Of a stretch of DNA of 64,000 nucleotides, positions 21,738-34,815 are shown in pieces. Below the pieces are notes generated by a model. The model was given only the letters and a program-made list of their open reading frames with translations. It did no database searches and was not told the DNA's origin. Position 1 is the first letter of the stretch. Each line of letters begins with the position of its first letter. The stretch comes from Impatiens glandulifera (lineage: Eukaryota; Streptophyta; Magnoliopsida; Ericales; Balsaminaceae), in contig NC_061867.1 of assembly GCF_907164915.1 (NCBI RefSeq), forward strand, positions 31,803,751 to 31,867,750, given 5' to 3'. A program made the translations under genes and the position numbers.

Positions 21738-23291
21738 CGAACATTTAGAATTGATTTGTGATGTTTTTACAAAAGAACACAAAACAATAACGTATAAACG
21801 TACGATTTAAACAAAAAAAAACACGTTAATTTCGAATATTTTTAATTGATTTTTGAAGTTTTTTCAAAAAAACACATAATAAAAACGTGCAAATGTATAC
21901 ATTAAAACAAAACACGTTAATTTCGAACATTTTTAATTGATATTTTATGTTTTTACGAAAAAAACACAAAAAATAAACGTATAAACGTACGATTTAAACA
22001 AAAACCGTAAATTTCGAACATTTTTAATTGACTTTTGATGTTTTAAAAAAAAACACAAAATAAAAACGTAAAAACGTATAATTTAAAACAAAACACGTTA
22101 ATTTCGAACATTTTTAGTTGATTTTTGATGTTTGTACGAAAGAACACAAAACAAAAGCGTATAAACGTACGAATTAACCAAAAAACACGTTAATTACGAA
22201 AAAAATTTAATTGATATTTTAAATTGTTACGAAAAAAAACAAAAAATAAACGTATAAACGTACGATTTAAACAAAAAACGTAAATTTCAAACATTTTTTA
22301 TTAATTTTTGATGTTTTCACGAAAAAAATAAAAAATAAAAATGTATAAACGTACGATTTAAAACAAAACACGTAAATTTCAAATATTTTTAATTGATTTT
22401 TGATGTTTTTACGAAAAAACACAAAACAAAAGCATATAAACGTACGATTTAAACAAAACACACGTTAATTTTGTACATTTTTAATTGTTTTTTTTTATAT
22501 TTTTAGGAAAAAACACAAAATAGAAATGTGAAAACGTACAATTCAAAACAAAACATGTTAATTTCGAACATTTAGAATTGATTTGTGATGTTTTTACGAA
22601 AGAACACAAAACAATAACGTATAAACGTACGATTTAAACAAAAAAAACACGTTAATTTAGAATATTTTTAATTGATTTTTGATGTTTTTTTTAAAAAAAC
22701 ACATAATAAAAACGTGCAAATGTATAATTTAAAACAAAACACGTTAATTTCGAACATTTTTAATTGATATTTTATGTTTTTAAGAAAAAAACAAAAAAAT
22801 AAACGTATAAATGTACGATTTAAACAAAAACCATAAATTTCGAACATTTTTAATTGATTTTTGATGTTTTAAAAAAAAACACAAAATAAAAACGTAAACA
22901 CGTACAATTTAATACAAAACACGTTAATTTCGAACATTTTTAGTTAATTTTAATGTTTTTACAAAAGAACACAAAACAAAAGCGTATAAACATACGAACT
23001 AAACAAAAAACACGTTAATTTCGAAAAAAAATTATGTTTTGACAAAAAAAACAAAATATAATAACGTATACACAACCGTAACGATTAAGACAAAACACGT
23101 AAATTTCAAATATTTTTAATTAATTTTTGATGTTTTTACGAAAAAACACAAAACAAAAGCATATAAACGTACAATTTAAACAAAAAACACGTTAATTTTG
23201 TACATTTTTAGTTGTTTTTTTATGTTTTGACAAAAAAAATCACAAAATAAAAATGTGAAAACGTCTATTTAAACACAAAACACGTTTAATT

Positions 23292-23391
23292 NNNNNNNNN
23301 NNNNNNNNNNNNNNNNNNNNNNNNNNNNNNNNNNNNNNNNNNNNNNNNNNNNNNNNNNNNNNNNNNNNNNNNNNNNNNNNNNNNNNNNNNN
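23292..23391. other. Assembly gap (100 N)
   Basis: Exactly 100 undetermined bases, the usual placeholder for a gap of unknown size, inside the satellite. True array length is therefore unknown. Confidence 0.99.
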
Positions 23392-23559
23392 AAAACACGT
23401 TAATTTTGAACATTTATAATTGATATTTGATGTTTTACGAGAAAGAACAAAATAAAAACGTGAAAACGTACAATTTAAAACAAAATACGTTAATTTCGAA
23501 CATTTTTAATTGATTTTTGATGTTTTTAAGAACACAAAACAAAGTGTATAAATGGACGA

Positions 23560-24640
23560 TTTAAACAAAAAACACGGTAATTTCGAACATTTTTAATTGA
23601 TTTTTGTTTTTTACGAAAAAAACACAAAATAAAAACGTAAAAACGTACAATTTAAAAAAAAAACATATTAATTTCGAACATTTTTAATTGATTTTTTATG
23701 TTTTTTCGAAAGAAAAAAAAAACAAAAGCGTATAAACGTACAATTGAAACAAAAATCACGTTAATTTCAAACATTATTAATTGATTTTTGATGTTTTATG
23801 AAAGAACACAAAAAAGCGTATAAACGTTCAATTTAAACAAAAAATGGATTAATTTTAAACATTTTAATTGTTTTTATGAAATAAACACAAAAAAAACGTA
23901 AAAACGTACAATTTAAAACAAAAATCACGTTAAATTCGAATATTTTTAATTAATTTTGATGTTTTTACGAAAAAAACATAAAATAAAAAATTAAAACCTA
24001 CAATTTAAAATAAAACACGTTAATTTCAAACATTTAAAATTATTTTTTATGTTTTTATGAAAGAAAACAAAACAAAAGAGTATAAACGTACGATTTAAAC
24101 AAAAACACGTTAATTTCGAACATTTTTAATTGATTTTTGTTTTTTACAAAAAAAACACAAAATAAAAACGTAAAAACGTACAATTTTAAAAAAAAACATG
24201 TTAATTTCCAACATTTTTAATTGATTTTTTATGTTTTTTCGAAAGAACAAAAAACAAAAGCGTATAAACGTACAATTGAAACAAAAATCACGTTAATTTC
24301 AAACATTATTAATTGATTTTTGATGTTTTTATGAAAAAACACAAAAAAGCGTATAAACGTTCAATTTAAACAAAAAATGGATTAATTTTAAACATTTTAA
24401 TTGTTTTTACGAAATAAACACAAAAAAAACGTGAAAACGTACAATTTAAAACAAAAATCACGTTAAATTCGAATATTTTTAATTAATTTTGATGTTTTTA
24501 CGAAAAAAACATAAAATAAAAAATTAAAACGTACAATTTAAAATAAAACACGTTAATTTCAAACATTTAAAATTATTTTTTATGTTTTTATGAAAGAAAA
24601 CAAAACAAAAGAGTATAAACTTACGATTTAAATAAAAACA
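23560..24640. repeat. 533-bp (about 6-mer) higher-order satellite repeat, two copies
   Basis: The variant CAAAAAATGGATTAATTTTA occurs at about 23838 and 24371, 533 bp apart, with matching flanks (ACAATTGAAACAAAAATCACG before, AAATTCGAATATTTTTAATT after). Confidence 0.7.
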
Positions 24641-25607
24641 CGTTAATTTCGAACATTTTTAATTAATTTTTGATGTTTTTACGAAAAAGAACAAAATAAA
24701 AACGTGAAAACGTACAATTTATAACAAAACACGTTAATTTCGAACATTTTTAATTAATTTTTGATGTTTTTAAGAACACAAAACAAAAGTGTATAAATGT
24801 ACGATTTAAAAAAAACACGGTAATTTCGAACGTTTTTAATTGATTATTGTTTTTTACGAAAAAACACATAATAAAAACGTGAAAACGTACAAAACACGTT
24901 AATATCGAACATTTTTAATTGATTTTTGATTTTTTTACAAAAAAAATACATAATAAAAACGTGACATATAATTTTAAATAAAACACGTTAATTTCGAACA
25001 TTTTTAATTCATTTTTTATGTTTTTACGAAATAACACAAAACAAAAGCGTATAAACGTACGATTTAAACAAAAATCACGTTAATTTCAAACATTTTTAAA
25101 TGATTTTTGATATTTTTACAAAAAAAAACACTAAATAAAAACGTGAAAACATAAAATTTAAAACAAAAAACACGTTAATTTCGAACATTTTTAATTTATT
25201 TTTATATTTTAACGAAAAAAAACAAAACAAATGCGTATAAACGTACGATTTATACAAAAATCAAGTTAATTTCGAACATTTTTAATTGATTTTTTATGTT
25301 TTTACGAAAAAAACACAAAACAAATGCGTATAAACGTACGAATTAAACAAAAAACATGATAATTTCGAACATTTTTAATTGATTTTTGATGTTTTTATGA
25401 AAAAAACACAAAATAAAAACATGAAAATATTAAATTTAAAACAAAACACGTTAATTTCAAACATTTTTAATTGATTTTTTATGTTTTTATGAAATAACAC
25501 AAAACAAAAGCGTGTAAACGTACTAATTAAACAAAAATCAAATTAATTTCGAACATTTTTAATTAATTTTTTATGTTTTTATGAAAGAACACAAAACACA
25601 AGCATTT

Positions 25608-25654
25608 AAACCCTAAACCCTAAACCCTAAACCCTAAACCCTAGACCTTAAACC
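25608..25654. repeat. Telomere-like block 1 inside the satellite
   Basis: Five perfect CCCTAAA units followed by the degenerate CTAGACCTTAAACC. Preceded by AAGCATTT and followed by ACGTTAATTATGAACATTTT, so it sits inside a monomer in place of the CGTACGATTT stretch. Confidence 0.92.
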
Positions 25655-26064
25655 ACGTTAATTATGAACATTTTTTTGTTAATGTTTTATGTTTTGACAA
25701 AAAACAAAAAATAAAAACACGTAAATTTTGAACATTTTTAATTGATTTTTATATTTTTTCAATAAAAACACATAATAAAAATGTGAAAATGTACATTTTA
25801 AAACAAAACACGTTAATTTTAAACATTTTTAATTGATTTTTTTTGTTTTTACGAAAAAAAACAAAAAAAAAATAAACGTATAAATGTACGATTTAAACAA
25901 AAAACGTAAATTTCGAACATTTTTAATTAAATTTTGATGTTTTAAAAAAAACACAAAATAAAAACGTAAAAACGTACAATTTAAAACGATACACGTTAAT
26001 TACGAATATTTTTAGTTGATTTTTTGATTTTTTTAGTAAAGAATACAAAACAAAAGCGTATAAA

Positions 26065-26069
26065 CGTAC
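26065..26069. repeat. Target-site duplication, left (CGTAC)
   Basis: CGTAC immediately before the 5' LTR, repeated at 38987-38991 right after the 3' LTR. A 5-bp duplication is standard for Ty1/copia integration. Confidence 0.92.
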
Positions 26070-27297
26070 TGTTAAATAAAATTAGACCGATTAATATAAC
26101 TTAACACAAATAAACCTTCCATGCAGGAACAAAGAACCGGACCGGTCAAAGAACTCACCTGGTTAAGAAACTCAACCGGTCAAGCAATCAAACCGACCAG
26201 AAACATAACCGCACAAAGGAAGACAGGATCGGTCAAAAACCGAAGGCTAGAAACACCAGATAGTCGGTCATTAACCGACCAGAAGCCAAGGCAAATAACC
26301 GGAAGCCATCAGCTTTAAGACAAATAACCGACCAGCACAAGAAGATACTTCGGGTATCTGTTGAGAATGATACCAAAAGAACAGACTGAATATTTCCATA
26401 TTCATACAAGTCTGAGGACAGTCTGCAGGCTACAGAAAATCGTCCTACAGGATCTTTCCACTTCAGGATAAATCAGAGGCAATCTTCTAAGTACAGACAA
26501 CTGTCTAACCGACAGTTATCACATTGAGTAAAAGACAAACCTAGTCAGTTTGTCCTACATACTGGAAGAACAGACTGCCAATTCTGATAGGTTGACCGCC
26601 AGGTCTGAATCACTGAACCTCTGCTCAGCCAATCAAATTCAAGGAAGTGAAATATGACCGTTGGCATATTTCACCTATAAAAGGAGCAATTGAAGAAGAG
26701 TAAAGATACGGGACATAGTGAACATTTAATCTACAAGTGAAAAGAGTGTGATCTCTCTCTAGAAAAAGCCTAAGTGCTAAAGTTGAAGTGTGTATTTTAC
26801 AATTTCGGTGTAAATTGTAAGGGTGTTATCGAGCAGGAAATAAGTCTCGATCGGATTGTATTTATATTCCTTAGTGAATATACTTCTCGCGGTTTCGAGA
26901 GGAAGGGGTGACGTAGGAGTCTTTATCTCTGAACATCCATAAAATCCTGTCTTGTTATTTACTCTCTACTGGTTCTACATTCTAACCGACCTGTACTAAC
27001 CTACATACACCGCTTTAACCGACTCCACACCACCTAAACCAATCACTAAGTTACAAAAACCGACCCATCAATTCCCAAACCTGTCCTATTCAAAACCGGT
27101 TCTGCCTATCCTGTAAGTGTGCTGCTTCAACCTGAAACAAACCTCTTCCGCGCTTGAACCTGGTTCATGGGTTTGTGACAGTTTGTGTAGTATTGAAACC
27201 ACGGTGTTAATCTCTAACCGGATTAATCACCACCCTTTGAGTGAGACGCGCTGACCGGCCGAACCCCGGTCCTCCAGCCGTGACCTAGATCCTAACA
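26070..27297 (+). repeat. 5' LTR of element 2 (1228 bp)
   Basis: Starts TGTTAAATAAAATTAGACCG and ends GACCTAGATCCTAACA, 2 nt before the PBS. U3 has clustered ACCGGT palindromes (26130-26330); the TATA box is at 26675-26684; the conserved GGGTGACGTAGGAG / GAACATCCATAAAA block is at about 26906-26945. Confidence 0.95.
26675..26684 (+). promoter_or_regulatory. LTR TATA box, element 2
   Basis: CTATAAAAGG, identical in the element 1 LTR; the presumed core promoter for gag-pol RNA. This segment is missing from the 3' LTR. Confidence 0.7.
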
Positions 27298-27299
27298 AT

Positions 27300-27311
27300 T
27301 GGTATCAGAGC
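27300..27311 (+). promoter_or_regulatory. Primer-binding site (initiator-Met tRNA), element 2
   Basis: TGGTATCAGAGC directly after the LTR, as in element 1. Confidence 0.94.
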
Positions 27312-27336
27312 AGTTAGTTTCAATACTCAAGCAAGC

Positions 27337-28523
27337 ATGTCGTTTGATAGGCCACCAATGCTAGAAGGTGATGACTTCGCCAACTGGAAGGCACGCATGC
27401 ACCTACACTTAATCACCATGGATGATGAAATGCAGTTCATTCTAGCCGAAGGACCGATAATCATTGATAAGGACAGGAAGGATTGGACAGCTGAAGACAT
27501 GAGAAGAAATAACCTAGATAACCATGCCAGAAACGGATCTCCAACAGTGTGGACAGAAACACATATTGCAAGATCAGAGACTGCAAAACCGCAAAGGAAA
27601 CATGGGACACGGTTATTCAGATTTATGAAGGAAATGAAAGAACCAAGGAAAACAAGGTAATGGTAGCTACTCAGAAGTTTGAAAGCATCAAGATGAAAAT
27701 GGGAGAAACAATGAGAGAATACAGTGACCGATTCACTAGTGTGTTAGATGAGCTAGCAACTCTTGGCAAAAGGTTTGACAACAAGGAGGTTATCATGAAA
27801 GCTTTAAGATCTCTTCCAAGTGCATGGGACATAAAGACAATGGTGATGAGGGAATCAAACTGCCTAAGTAAGATGAAACTACATGATGTATTCGAAGACC
27901 TTAAGGCGTATGAGTTTGAAATGAGATCTAGGACTGAAGAAGAGGTTTCGGCCTCAACCTCAACCAGAGCACTGATCACATCTACAGAACCGGTCGCACC
28001 TGCACCGATCAGAACCGCCGAATAGTTCACCGAGGATGCCATGGCAATGCTTGCACAGAAATTTGGGAGGTTCATGAAAAGAAGCCAACCAACAAACTAC
28101 AACTACGGTGACAAATCAAACGTAAGGTGTTATAACTGTAACTGTTTGGGACATTTCAAGTGGGAATGCAAAAAACCGAAGAGGGATGACCGGAAACCGG
28201 ATAACCAAAATAACCGAAACAACTACCAACGAACCGGTGAAGGGAATGAGGTTCAGAAAGCACTGATAGCCGATGATGGAGGAAGTCTATGGGCTCACAG
28301 TGACAGTGATGATGAACTCACATGCCTCATGACAAATGAGGAACAGATATTTGACTCTTCCTGTGAAGAATTTACTAAAGATGAGTTATATAATGCATTG
28401 AATGATATGGTAGCAGAGTATAAGAACCTATTAGCCCTGTTACCTAAGCAACTCAATTTTAGAACCGACCCCATAGTACCCATTCTGACAGAACCAGAAA
28501 TACCCGTTCTAACCGAACCATAG
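27337..28523 (+). pseudogene. gag: Ty1/copia gag, element 2 (frameshift and stop)
   Basis: The ATG at 27337 follows the PBS at the same distance as in element 1. The N-terminal gag region shifts frame near 27530, where one base is missing relative to element 1 (AGAAACGGATC versus AGAAATCGGATC). It continues in the new frame through R-E-Y-S-D-R-F and L-P-S-A-W-D. A TAG at 28023-28025 replaces a Gln codon. The zinc knuckle CYNCNCLGHFKWEC is intact (about 28130-28170). The frame ends at 28521-28523. It cannot make full Gag unaided. Confidence 0.9.
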
Positions 28524-29124
28524 AACCTGATGAAATTCCTACCTTAGAAACCGAGTTAACACCTGAACCACCACTCAAGACCAATCAGTCTAGTGAACCA
28601 GCTAGAGAATTAACCGAAGAGGAGAATGCCCGACTCCAGTACAAAATGGCCGCATATAAGAGATCTAGTGACATGGTAAAGAAAATGTGTAGTTATAACA
28701 GACATCCTTTCTGCATGTTCGGTCTAGGATACAAAAAGGATAAATCCAAAGACCAAAAACCCGCAGAGAAAGTTAGGCTCTCAAAGAATGACCTTCCTTT
28801 CATAAGTTTTGTTAGAAGTTCCTTAACCGCTGAAGAGGAACTGACCACATACTATACGGAAGAAAAACTAACCTATGTAGGTCCTACCGACTCTGAGAAG
28901 TGGCTTGACCCTGAGAAAAGAAAGCCGACCTGCTCAAAAATAGGAGAGCCAATCATCAACCGCATAGGACAAATTACAAATCACCCTCATTTAAGGCCTT
29001 CGTAGAAAAACCGAAGTATCCAAGACCGAGTGCCAAAAGGACGGTTAAGACCTTAGCAAAGAAAGTTGTCCGGTTTGTCAAAGTTTGGATGCCCAAGGGA
29101 CTAACCGCATGTGGACCCAAGTGA
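28524..29124 (+). pseudogene. Gag C-terminal extension, element 2
   Basis: Homologue of 5050-5651 in element 1 and, as there, in the -1 frame to the gag stop. Readable as M-A-A-Y-K-R-S-S from 28646. One base is lost near 28921 (AGAAAGCCGAC versus AGAAAAGCCGAC), then it resumes in another frame as W-M-P-K-G-L-T-A-C-G-P-K ending with TGA at 29122-29124. Confidence 0.7.
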
Positions 29125-32100
29125 ATGTGGGTACCAAATAGTTGTAAATATGTACATTTTGCAGGATATAAAGAGACGGCTAGGAAATTCTGAATGGTAT
29201 TTGGACAGTGGTTGCTCCAGGCATATGACTGGGAACAACAACCTGCTAACCGACATCAGAATAGAAACCGGTGCACTAATCACTTTCGGTGACAACTCAA
29301 AAGGTAGAACTGTGGGCAAGGGTAAGATTGTCCATGGTAACCTAACAATTGATAATGTACTCTTAGTTGAAAACCTACGTTTTAACCTACTAAGTATTAG
29401 TCAAATGTGTGATGTTGGATACACAGTAGAATTTCTTAAACATGCATGCCTAGTTAAGAATTCTCAAGGTACCATACTACTAACCGGAAATAGGCTAGGA
29501 AATATCTACAAGGTAGATTGCAAACTAAGGTAGAATATCCTGTATGCATGATAGTTAAGACTAATCAAACCTGGTTGTGGCATAAGAGACTAAACCATCT
29601 GAACATGAAAACCTTAAACTATATTCGCGGTAAAAAGTTAGTCGAAGGAGTTCCTAACATAGTGTTTAAAAAGGATAAGGTCTGTTCAGCATGTCAAATG
29701 GGTAAACAAACTAGGTCAACATTTAAAAGTAAAGGAAATATTCAATCTAACCGATGCTTAGATCTCCTTCACATGGATTTATTTGGACCAATTCAAGTCA
29801 TTAGCCTAGGAGGTATGCTTTACACCATGGTAGTTATTGATGATTACTCTAGATTTACATGGGTAATATTCTTACCATCCAAACATGAAACCGCATCAAA
29901 TTTGATTACATTACTTAAACGTTTGCAAAATGAAAAATCAACTCGCATTAATAGCATTAGAAGTGATAGAGATACTGAATTCACCAACAGCACTTTAACC
30001 GCATTTCTTGATGAATCCGGTATTAGACACGAGTTGTCGAGTGCTAGGACTCCTCAACAAAATGGCCTGGCCGAGAAAAGAAACCGAACTCTCAAGGAAG
30101 CCTCACGGTCCATGATAGCTGATTCGGGCATTGCTCAGAAATTCGGGCGGAAGCTATCAATACTGCATGTTACACACAAAACCGGTCTTTGATTAACAAA
30201 CTTCACAACAAACACTATATGAGGTATACTTTAATAGGGTTCTCAAACTTAAATACCTTAAGATTTTCGGTTGTAAATGCTACATTCATATAAATGGCAA
30301 AACCTATCTTTCTGTCTTTGATGCAAAAACCGATATAGGAATCATGCTAGGTTACTCAGCAGTAAGTATGGCATATAGGGTATATAACAATAGAACCTTA
30401 ACCATGGAGGAATCACTCCATGTTGTCTTCGATGAATCGATTGAAAGCAACACTACATCATGCTTTGATCTACACAACAGATTGGAAAATAACAATATCC
30501 ATTCTGATGGTGAAGATGAGATTCCGATTTTCAGGCGGTTTATCCATGACCAAATGGATAATGTTGAAACCCAGCCGGATCAAGCTGTCCCACAACAGGA
30601 AGCTGACACTTCGGTTCAAACCGAGGAAATCGGTCGGTCTGACAATCTTGTTCAGCCTACCGATACATCTAGCCTTGATCAAATAAACGGTAATTTGGTA
30701 GACATCCCTGAATCGAATTTCAAAAGGAACACCAAGCATCCTCCTGAGCAAATTATAGGTGACCCTTCAGAACCTATTCGAACTAGGCGTCAAATTCTGG
30801 AGGAATACTTTAATTCCGCCTTTATATCCCAGATTGAGCCAAAAAGAATAGATGAAGCATTGTCAGATCCGGATTGGATCTTGGGAATGCAAGAAGAGCT
30901 AAACCAGTTTGAGAGTTATAAAGTCTGGTACCTAGTCCCTAGACCGAAAGATCAACCGGTCATAGGAACGAGATGGGTATTTAGAAATAAACTCAATGAA
31001 GACGGTTTGGTCACAAGGAACAAAGCCAGATTAGTGGCACAAGGTTACAAATAGGAAGAAGGCATTGATTTTGAAGAATCATTTGCCCCTGTAGCTAGGA
31101 TTGAAGTTATTAGGATTTTTCTAGCATTTGCTGCATTCAAAAACTTTAAGGTTTTCCAAATGGATGTTAAAAGTGCATTTTTGAATGGTGATCTACGTGA
31201 AGAGGTGTATGTTGAACAACCACCCGGTTTCAAAAATGCCAAACTACCAAACCATGTATACCGGTTAAACAAAGCTTTATACGGTCTAAAGCAAGCACCT
31301 AGAGCCTGGTATGACACACTAACCGCATTTTTGTTAAAACATGACTTCACCATCGGTACGGTGGATAAAACGTTATTTACATTTGAGAAGAAGGAACATA
31401 TCCTACTTGTTCAAATCTATGTAGATGATATCATCTTCGGTTCAACCGATCCTAAGTTATGTGATAAATTTTCAACCCTGATGACTAACAAATTTGAATT
31501 GAGTATGATGGGAGAATTAAGTTTCTTCCTAGGTCTTCAGGTTAAACAACTTGAATAAGGAACTTTCATTAGCCAACTCAAGTACACTAAGGAACTGTTA
31601 AAGAAATTTGGGATGGATACATGCTCCTCAGTGGCTACTCCAATGAGCTCATCGGTCAAATTGGACAAAGATGATGAGGGTCAATCAGTAGACCTGACCG
31701 CTTACCGGGGAATCATCGGCTCTCTCCTATACTTAACAGCAAGTAGACCGGATATTCTATTTGCAGTCGGTGTGTGTGGAAGATTCCAAGCCAATCCAAA
31801 ACAATCCCACTACACAGCCGCAAAGTGAATATTGAAATATCTAAAGGGAACACCTGACGTCGGCCTATGGTATCCAAATGATTCATCCTTTAACCTAACG
31901 AGCTATTCTGATGCAGACTATGCAGGTTGCAAGATTGATAGAAAAAGCACCAGCGGAATATGCCAATTCCTAGGTGACCGGCTTGTTTCATGGCATAGCA
32001 AGAAACAAACATCAGTTGCTACATCAACCGCAAAAGCTGAATACCTGGCGGCCGGAAGCTGCTGTTCACAAGTTCTTTGGATCCAACAACAACTGAAGGA

Positions 32101-32383
32101 TTTCGGTGTCACAGCCGAAGAGTCTCCAATCTTCTGTGATAACACCAGTGCTATAGCAATTACCTACAATCCAGTTCTACACTCCAGAACCAAGCAAATT
32201 GACATCAGACACCACTTCATTCGAGAACATGTCATGCTGAAGCATATCCGGCTGGAATACGTACCAACAGATCAACAAGTAGCCGATATTTTCGCCAAGC
32301 CTCTACAGGAAGCTAAGTTCTCTCAATTCAGACTTACACTCGGTTTAACCGATATTAGTCAGATCATCCATAAGGATGCTTAA
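29111..32383 (+). pseudogene. pol: Ty1/copia pol, element 2 (several frameshifts and stops)
   Basis: Same domain order as element 1. Protease W-Y-L-D-S-G is near 29200. Integrase has its zinc region (H-K-R-L-N-H ... C-S-A-C) and D-D-E motifs at about 29560-30090. RT has Y-V-D-D at 31418-31429. RNase H has S-D-A-D-Y-A-G and C-D-N-T-S-A-I, ending at 32383. Breaks: a 1-nt loss near 29520, a 1-nt loss near 30147 after integrase, TAG at 31052-31054, TAA at 31556-31558 and TGA at 31826-31828. Integrase has R-S-D-R-D-T-E-F instead of R-S-D-R-G-T-E-F. No functional polyprotein. Confidence 0.92.
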
Positions 32384-32499
32384 AAGGAAAATTGGTTCGG
32401 ACAGACAAGACCGGTAGTTCCTCCTAAACTATTGGATTTCAAATTTCCCAAGGTATCTGTGGAAGAAGCGCCTGGTTCATCAGTCAGAGTAAACCGACC

Positions 32500-32527
32500 G
32501 GTTATTTAGTGCATGCACCAAATAACC
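32500..32527. other. Conserved 28-bp inverted repeat downstream of pol (element 2)
   Basis: GGTTATTTAGTGCA then TGCACCAAATAACC: 13 of 14 positions pair with no loop. Counterpart at 1653-1680. Confidence 0.65.
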
Positions 32528-32828
32528 GCATCGGGACAAACAACTGATAACTGACCGGTTTGGAAATAGGCTATCTTAGATTATTTGATCTTCAAACAAA
32601 AGTGGAATAATTACATGTGTTTAAACTTATCTGTCCTAAAATATTTCCTTTTCAGAGTAAAATGGTCGCACCTAAAAAGACGTGAAGATTTGATATCTTT
32701 CATGGTCCAGGTCTATGACCAACACCCCTAGGCTGTAGACATGCTTATTTAATGCAAAATTCTTTATCCTATGGTTAATAGACATTATTACCTGTGATAC
32801 CTATATAATAGGCTCCTCTCTCCACTAG

Positions 32829-32836
32829 TATATAAG
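32829..32836 (+). promoter_or_regulatory. TATA-like box of gene A (element 2)
   Basis: TATATAAG, 62-69 nt upstream of the gene A ATG; identical context in element 1. Confidence 0.55.
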
Positions 32837-32897
32837 ATGAACAAACCTTAAACAAAACAATCACAAGTTGTATAACTCTTCCTTTCACTAAGACAAA

Positions 32898-33659
32898 ATG
32901 TCTCAGTTTCCAAACATCCTTCAAGTGGATTTCAACTCTGCTCAAAGCACTGAGCATTATGAGGTCTTCAAGATGATCAAGTCACTTGAAGATACTTGTC
33001 TCCAAATCTTTCTAGACGACAGACATGTCATCTATTCTTAGTCTAACCTGGAATTCATTTATAACGCTAGGGTTTTTCGTGGAACTCCTCACTTTGACAC
33101 TCACATCCAGTCAAAGGTAGGAGGAATCGTATTTGACTTTACCGAAAATGACTTTGCTAGATGCTTTAACCTACCAAAGCAGGGGCTAACCGACCTCAAC
33201 ATACCGGCCGAACTAAAAGCCGAGATCTCCTTAGCCTTTGCCCCGTCAAGCTATATAGTGGATGACCACGGTGCTAAGTCACTATTGAAAGCTGAATACC
33301 AGTTTCTCAATGATGTAATCGGTCGAGGCATCCTGGGAAGGGATGTGACCAACACATACTACACCACTGCCTTCAACATGATTGCTGCTATAACCACCGG
33401 TACACCGGTCAATTGGTCGAGGGTACTGTTCGACGTCCTAATCTGGATGATTAGCGTTCACATAGTCGGTCTCGTTCCTCAAATAAGCTGTCTGCTTCAG
33501 GAGCTTGGAGTTCCAACATGCCCGGGAGAAGGGCTGAATCAAGCCCAAGTACTTACCAAGGAAGTTACCGACTCCTTCAATGAGCGGTTTGAGAAGGCTT
33601 GGAAGAGGAGGAACCGCCACATCCACTCCAACGGTCACACCAACTCCAGCGGATATTAG
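32898..33659 (+). pseudogene. Post-pol gene A, element 2 (one nonsense codon)
   Basis: An ATG at 32898 starts MSQFPNILQVDFNSAQSTEH. The frame matches the intact 253-aa protein of element 1 throughout and ends at the same C-terminal S-S-G-Y plus TAG (33657-33659). The only break seen is a TAG at codon 48 (33039-33041), where element 1 encodes Y-P-E-Y-V. No frameshift over 762 nt, unlike gag and pol next to it. Function unknown; features are as described for 523-1284. Confidence 0.85.
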
Positions 33660-34114
33660 GTCACTCCTTCCTACACCCGGTCATTTTGTTGCACGCACCG
33701 GTTGTATCTCTGCTCAACTCCTTTATGATCATTTCGGCTTCATCTATGTTATCTTCGGTCTAGACTAGGTTATCTTCGGATCGCGGTTACTTTTCAGTTT
33801 GTTGTTGATTCAGTCATTAATGAAAAGTAACATTTAATTAATGAAGTAACCCCCAACCACCTGAGTAATTACTATCCAACTAACCTAGTTAATTCTCAAC
33901 TAAATACTTACCTCGAGCTCCGCGATCAGCCTCTTCCCAATGGACTTTGGAAACATAAATATTCTCTTCTCTAATAAGACAAAACTGACATTCAATGTTG
34001 ATGTTTTCCCTCCAAAACCGGATCTATATAAAGAGACCTTTCCTAATCAAATTAACACATCTCGAATCATAAATCTCTTGAACTCCTTCTCTCTCTACTA
34101 GCAAAGTTTGAGTC
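33660..34114 (+). other. Spacer between genes A and B, element 2
   Basis: Non-coding; the presumed 3' UTR of A and promoter/leader of B, matching 71-522 of element 1. TATA-like box at 34023-34032. No ORF. Confidence 0.6.
34023..34032 (+). promoter_or_regulatory. TATA-like box of gene B (element 2)
   Basis: TCTATATAAA, 83-92 nt before the gene B ATG; conserved in element 1 (151-160). Confidence 0.5.
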
Positions 34115-34815
34115 ATGCCTAGCCGAACTCTACCAAACTTCCTAAGCATCGATTTTGACTCATGCCTTGAAATCAATGATCATGAAACAAAGGAGCTATT
34201 GTTTAAGTCTCTCATTGACACCGGCCTTCGCACTTTTCTCGAAGAATCCGGTCCAATACTTCTTGAGGATGTCAAAACTTTCTTTCGAAGTGCTTGCATC
34301 AAAGGAAACTATATCGTTTCCACGGTGAGAGACCATACCTTCTAGCTGGATGAAGCCAAGTTTGCTCATATGTTCAACCTGCCCACTGAAGGGTTTTCGG
34401 ATTTTCCACCCCGAGAGGGCAGCGCCGCGGAATCCTATGCTTGGTTGTTCTCCGAACCGGGGTGCCGGTGGAGAATAACGGACCGAAGACCTGTCTTCGG
34501 TTCCACACCCAGCTACTGGTTGAAATCGTCAATCGCTCGATAATCTGCCAATCTCCCAACCAGCGATACTCCAAAAAGGTGTATAACATGATGACCTACA
34601 TCATGAGCTATGCTCCCATAAACTGGTCATCGGTCATTTTCAGCAATCTGAAAAACATGGTGTTGACCAAAAGAGGCATCGGCTACGCTCCTCACATCAG
34701 CCGACTCATTCTCAAGTACCGTCCAGAATTTGGACCGGGTGAACCGGCATCCCTCTCAAACATACTTGATGTGGATGAGGTGGAAGACAAGTTCTCTAGG
34801 ATGGTTATTGCCTAA
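34115..34815 (+). pseudogene. Post-pol gene B (stop plus frameshift), paralogue of gene A
   Basis: An ATG at 34115 begins MPSRTLPNFLSIDFDS, then L-F-K-S-L-I-D-T-G-L-R-T-F-L, aligning with the N-terminal module of genes A and C. A TAG at 34343-34345 interrupts the V-x-x-x-x-F-x-L-D-E-A-K-F segment. The frame then continues to M-F-N-L-P-T-E-G-F-S-D-F and shifts at about 34440-34460. The rest (34441-34815) reads L-L-V-E-I-V-N-R-S-I, then I-N-W-S-S-V-I-F-S-N-L, equivalent to the V-N-W motif of gene A, and ends at 34815. Original length about 230 aa. No recognised function; adjacent A and C are the obvious paralogues, suggesting tandem duplication inside the element. Confidence 0.75.

Larger units (their letters stand above)
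14215..26069. repeat. AT-rich satellite array, left arm (monomer about 91 bp)
   Basis: Tandem monomers of about 91-92 bp. The conserved core is CACGTTAATTTCGAACATTT, followed by TTAATTGATTTTTGATGTTT and a CGTAC-containing stretch. Two subtypes intermix: A with GTGAAAACGTACAATTTAAA and B with GCGTATAAACGTACGATTTA. Indels of a few bases are common in A runs. The arm ends at the element 2 insertion. It includes a 100-N gap, 1369-bp and 533-bp higher-order repeats, and one telomere-like block. No gene is supported; the ORFs present are Lys/Asn/Phe-rich readings of the repeat. Confidence 0.96.
32384..32897 (+). other. Conserved pol-to-gene-A spacer with hairpin and promoter, element 2
   Basis: Matches 1285-1793 of element 1. 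Contains a 28-bp inverted repeat (32500-32527) and the gene A TATA box (TATATAAG, 32829-32836). No ORF. Confidence 0.6.
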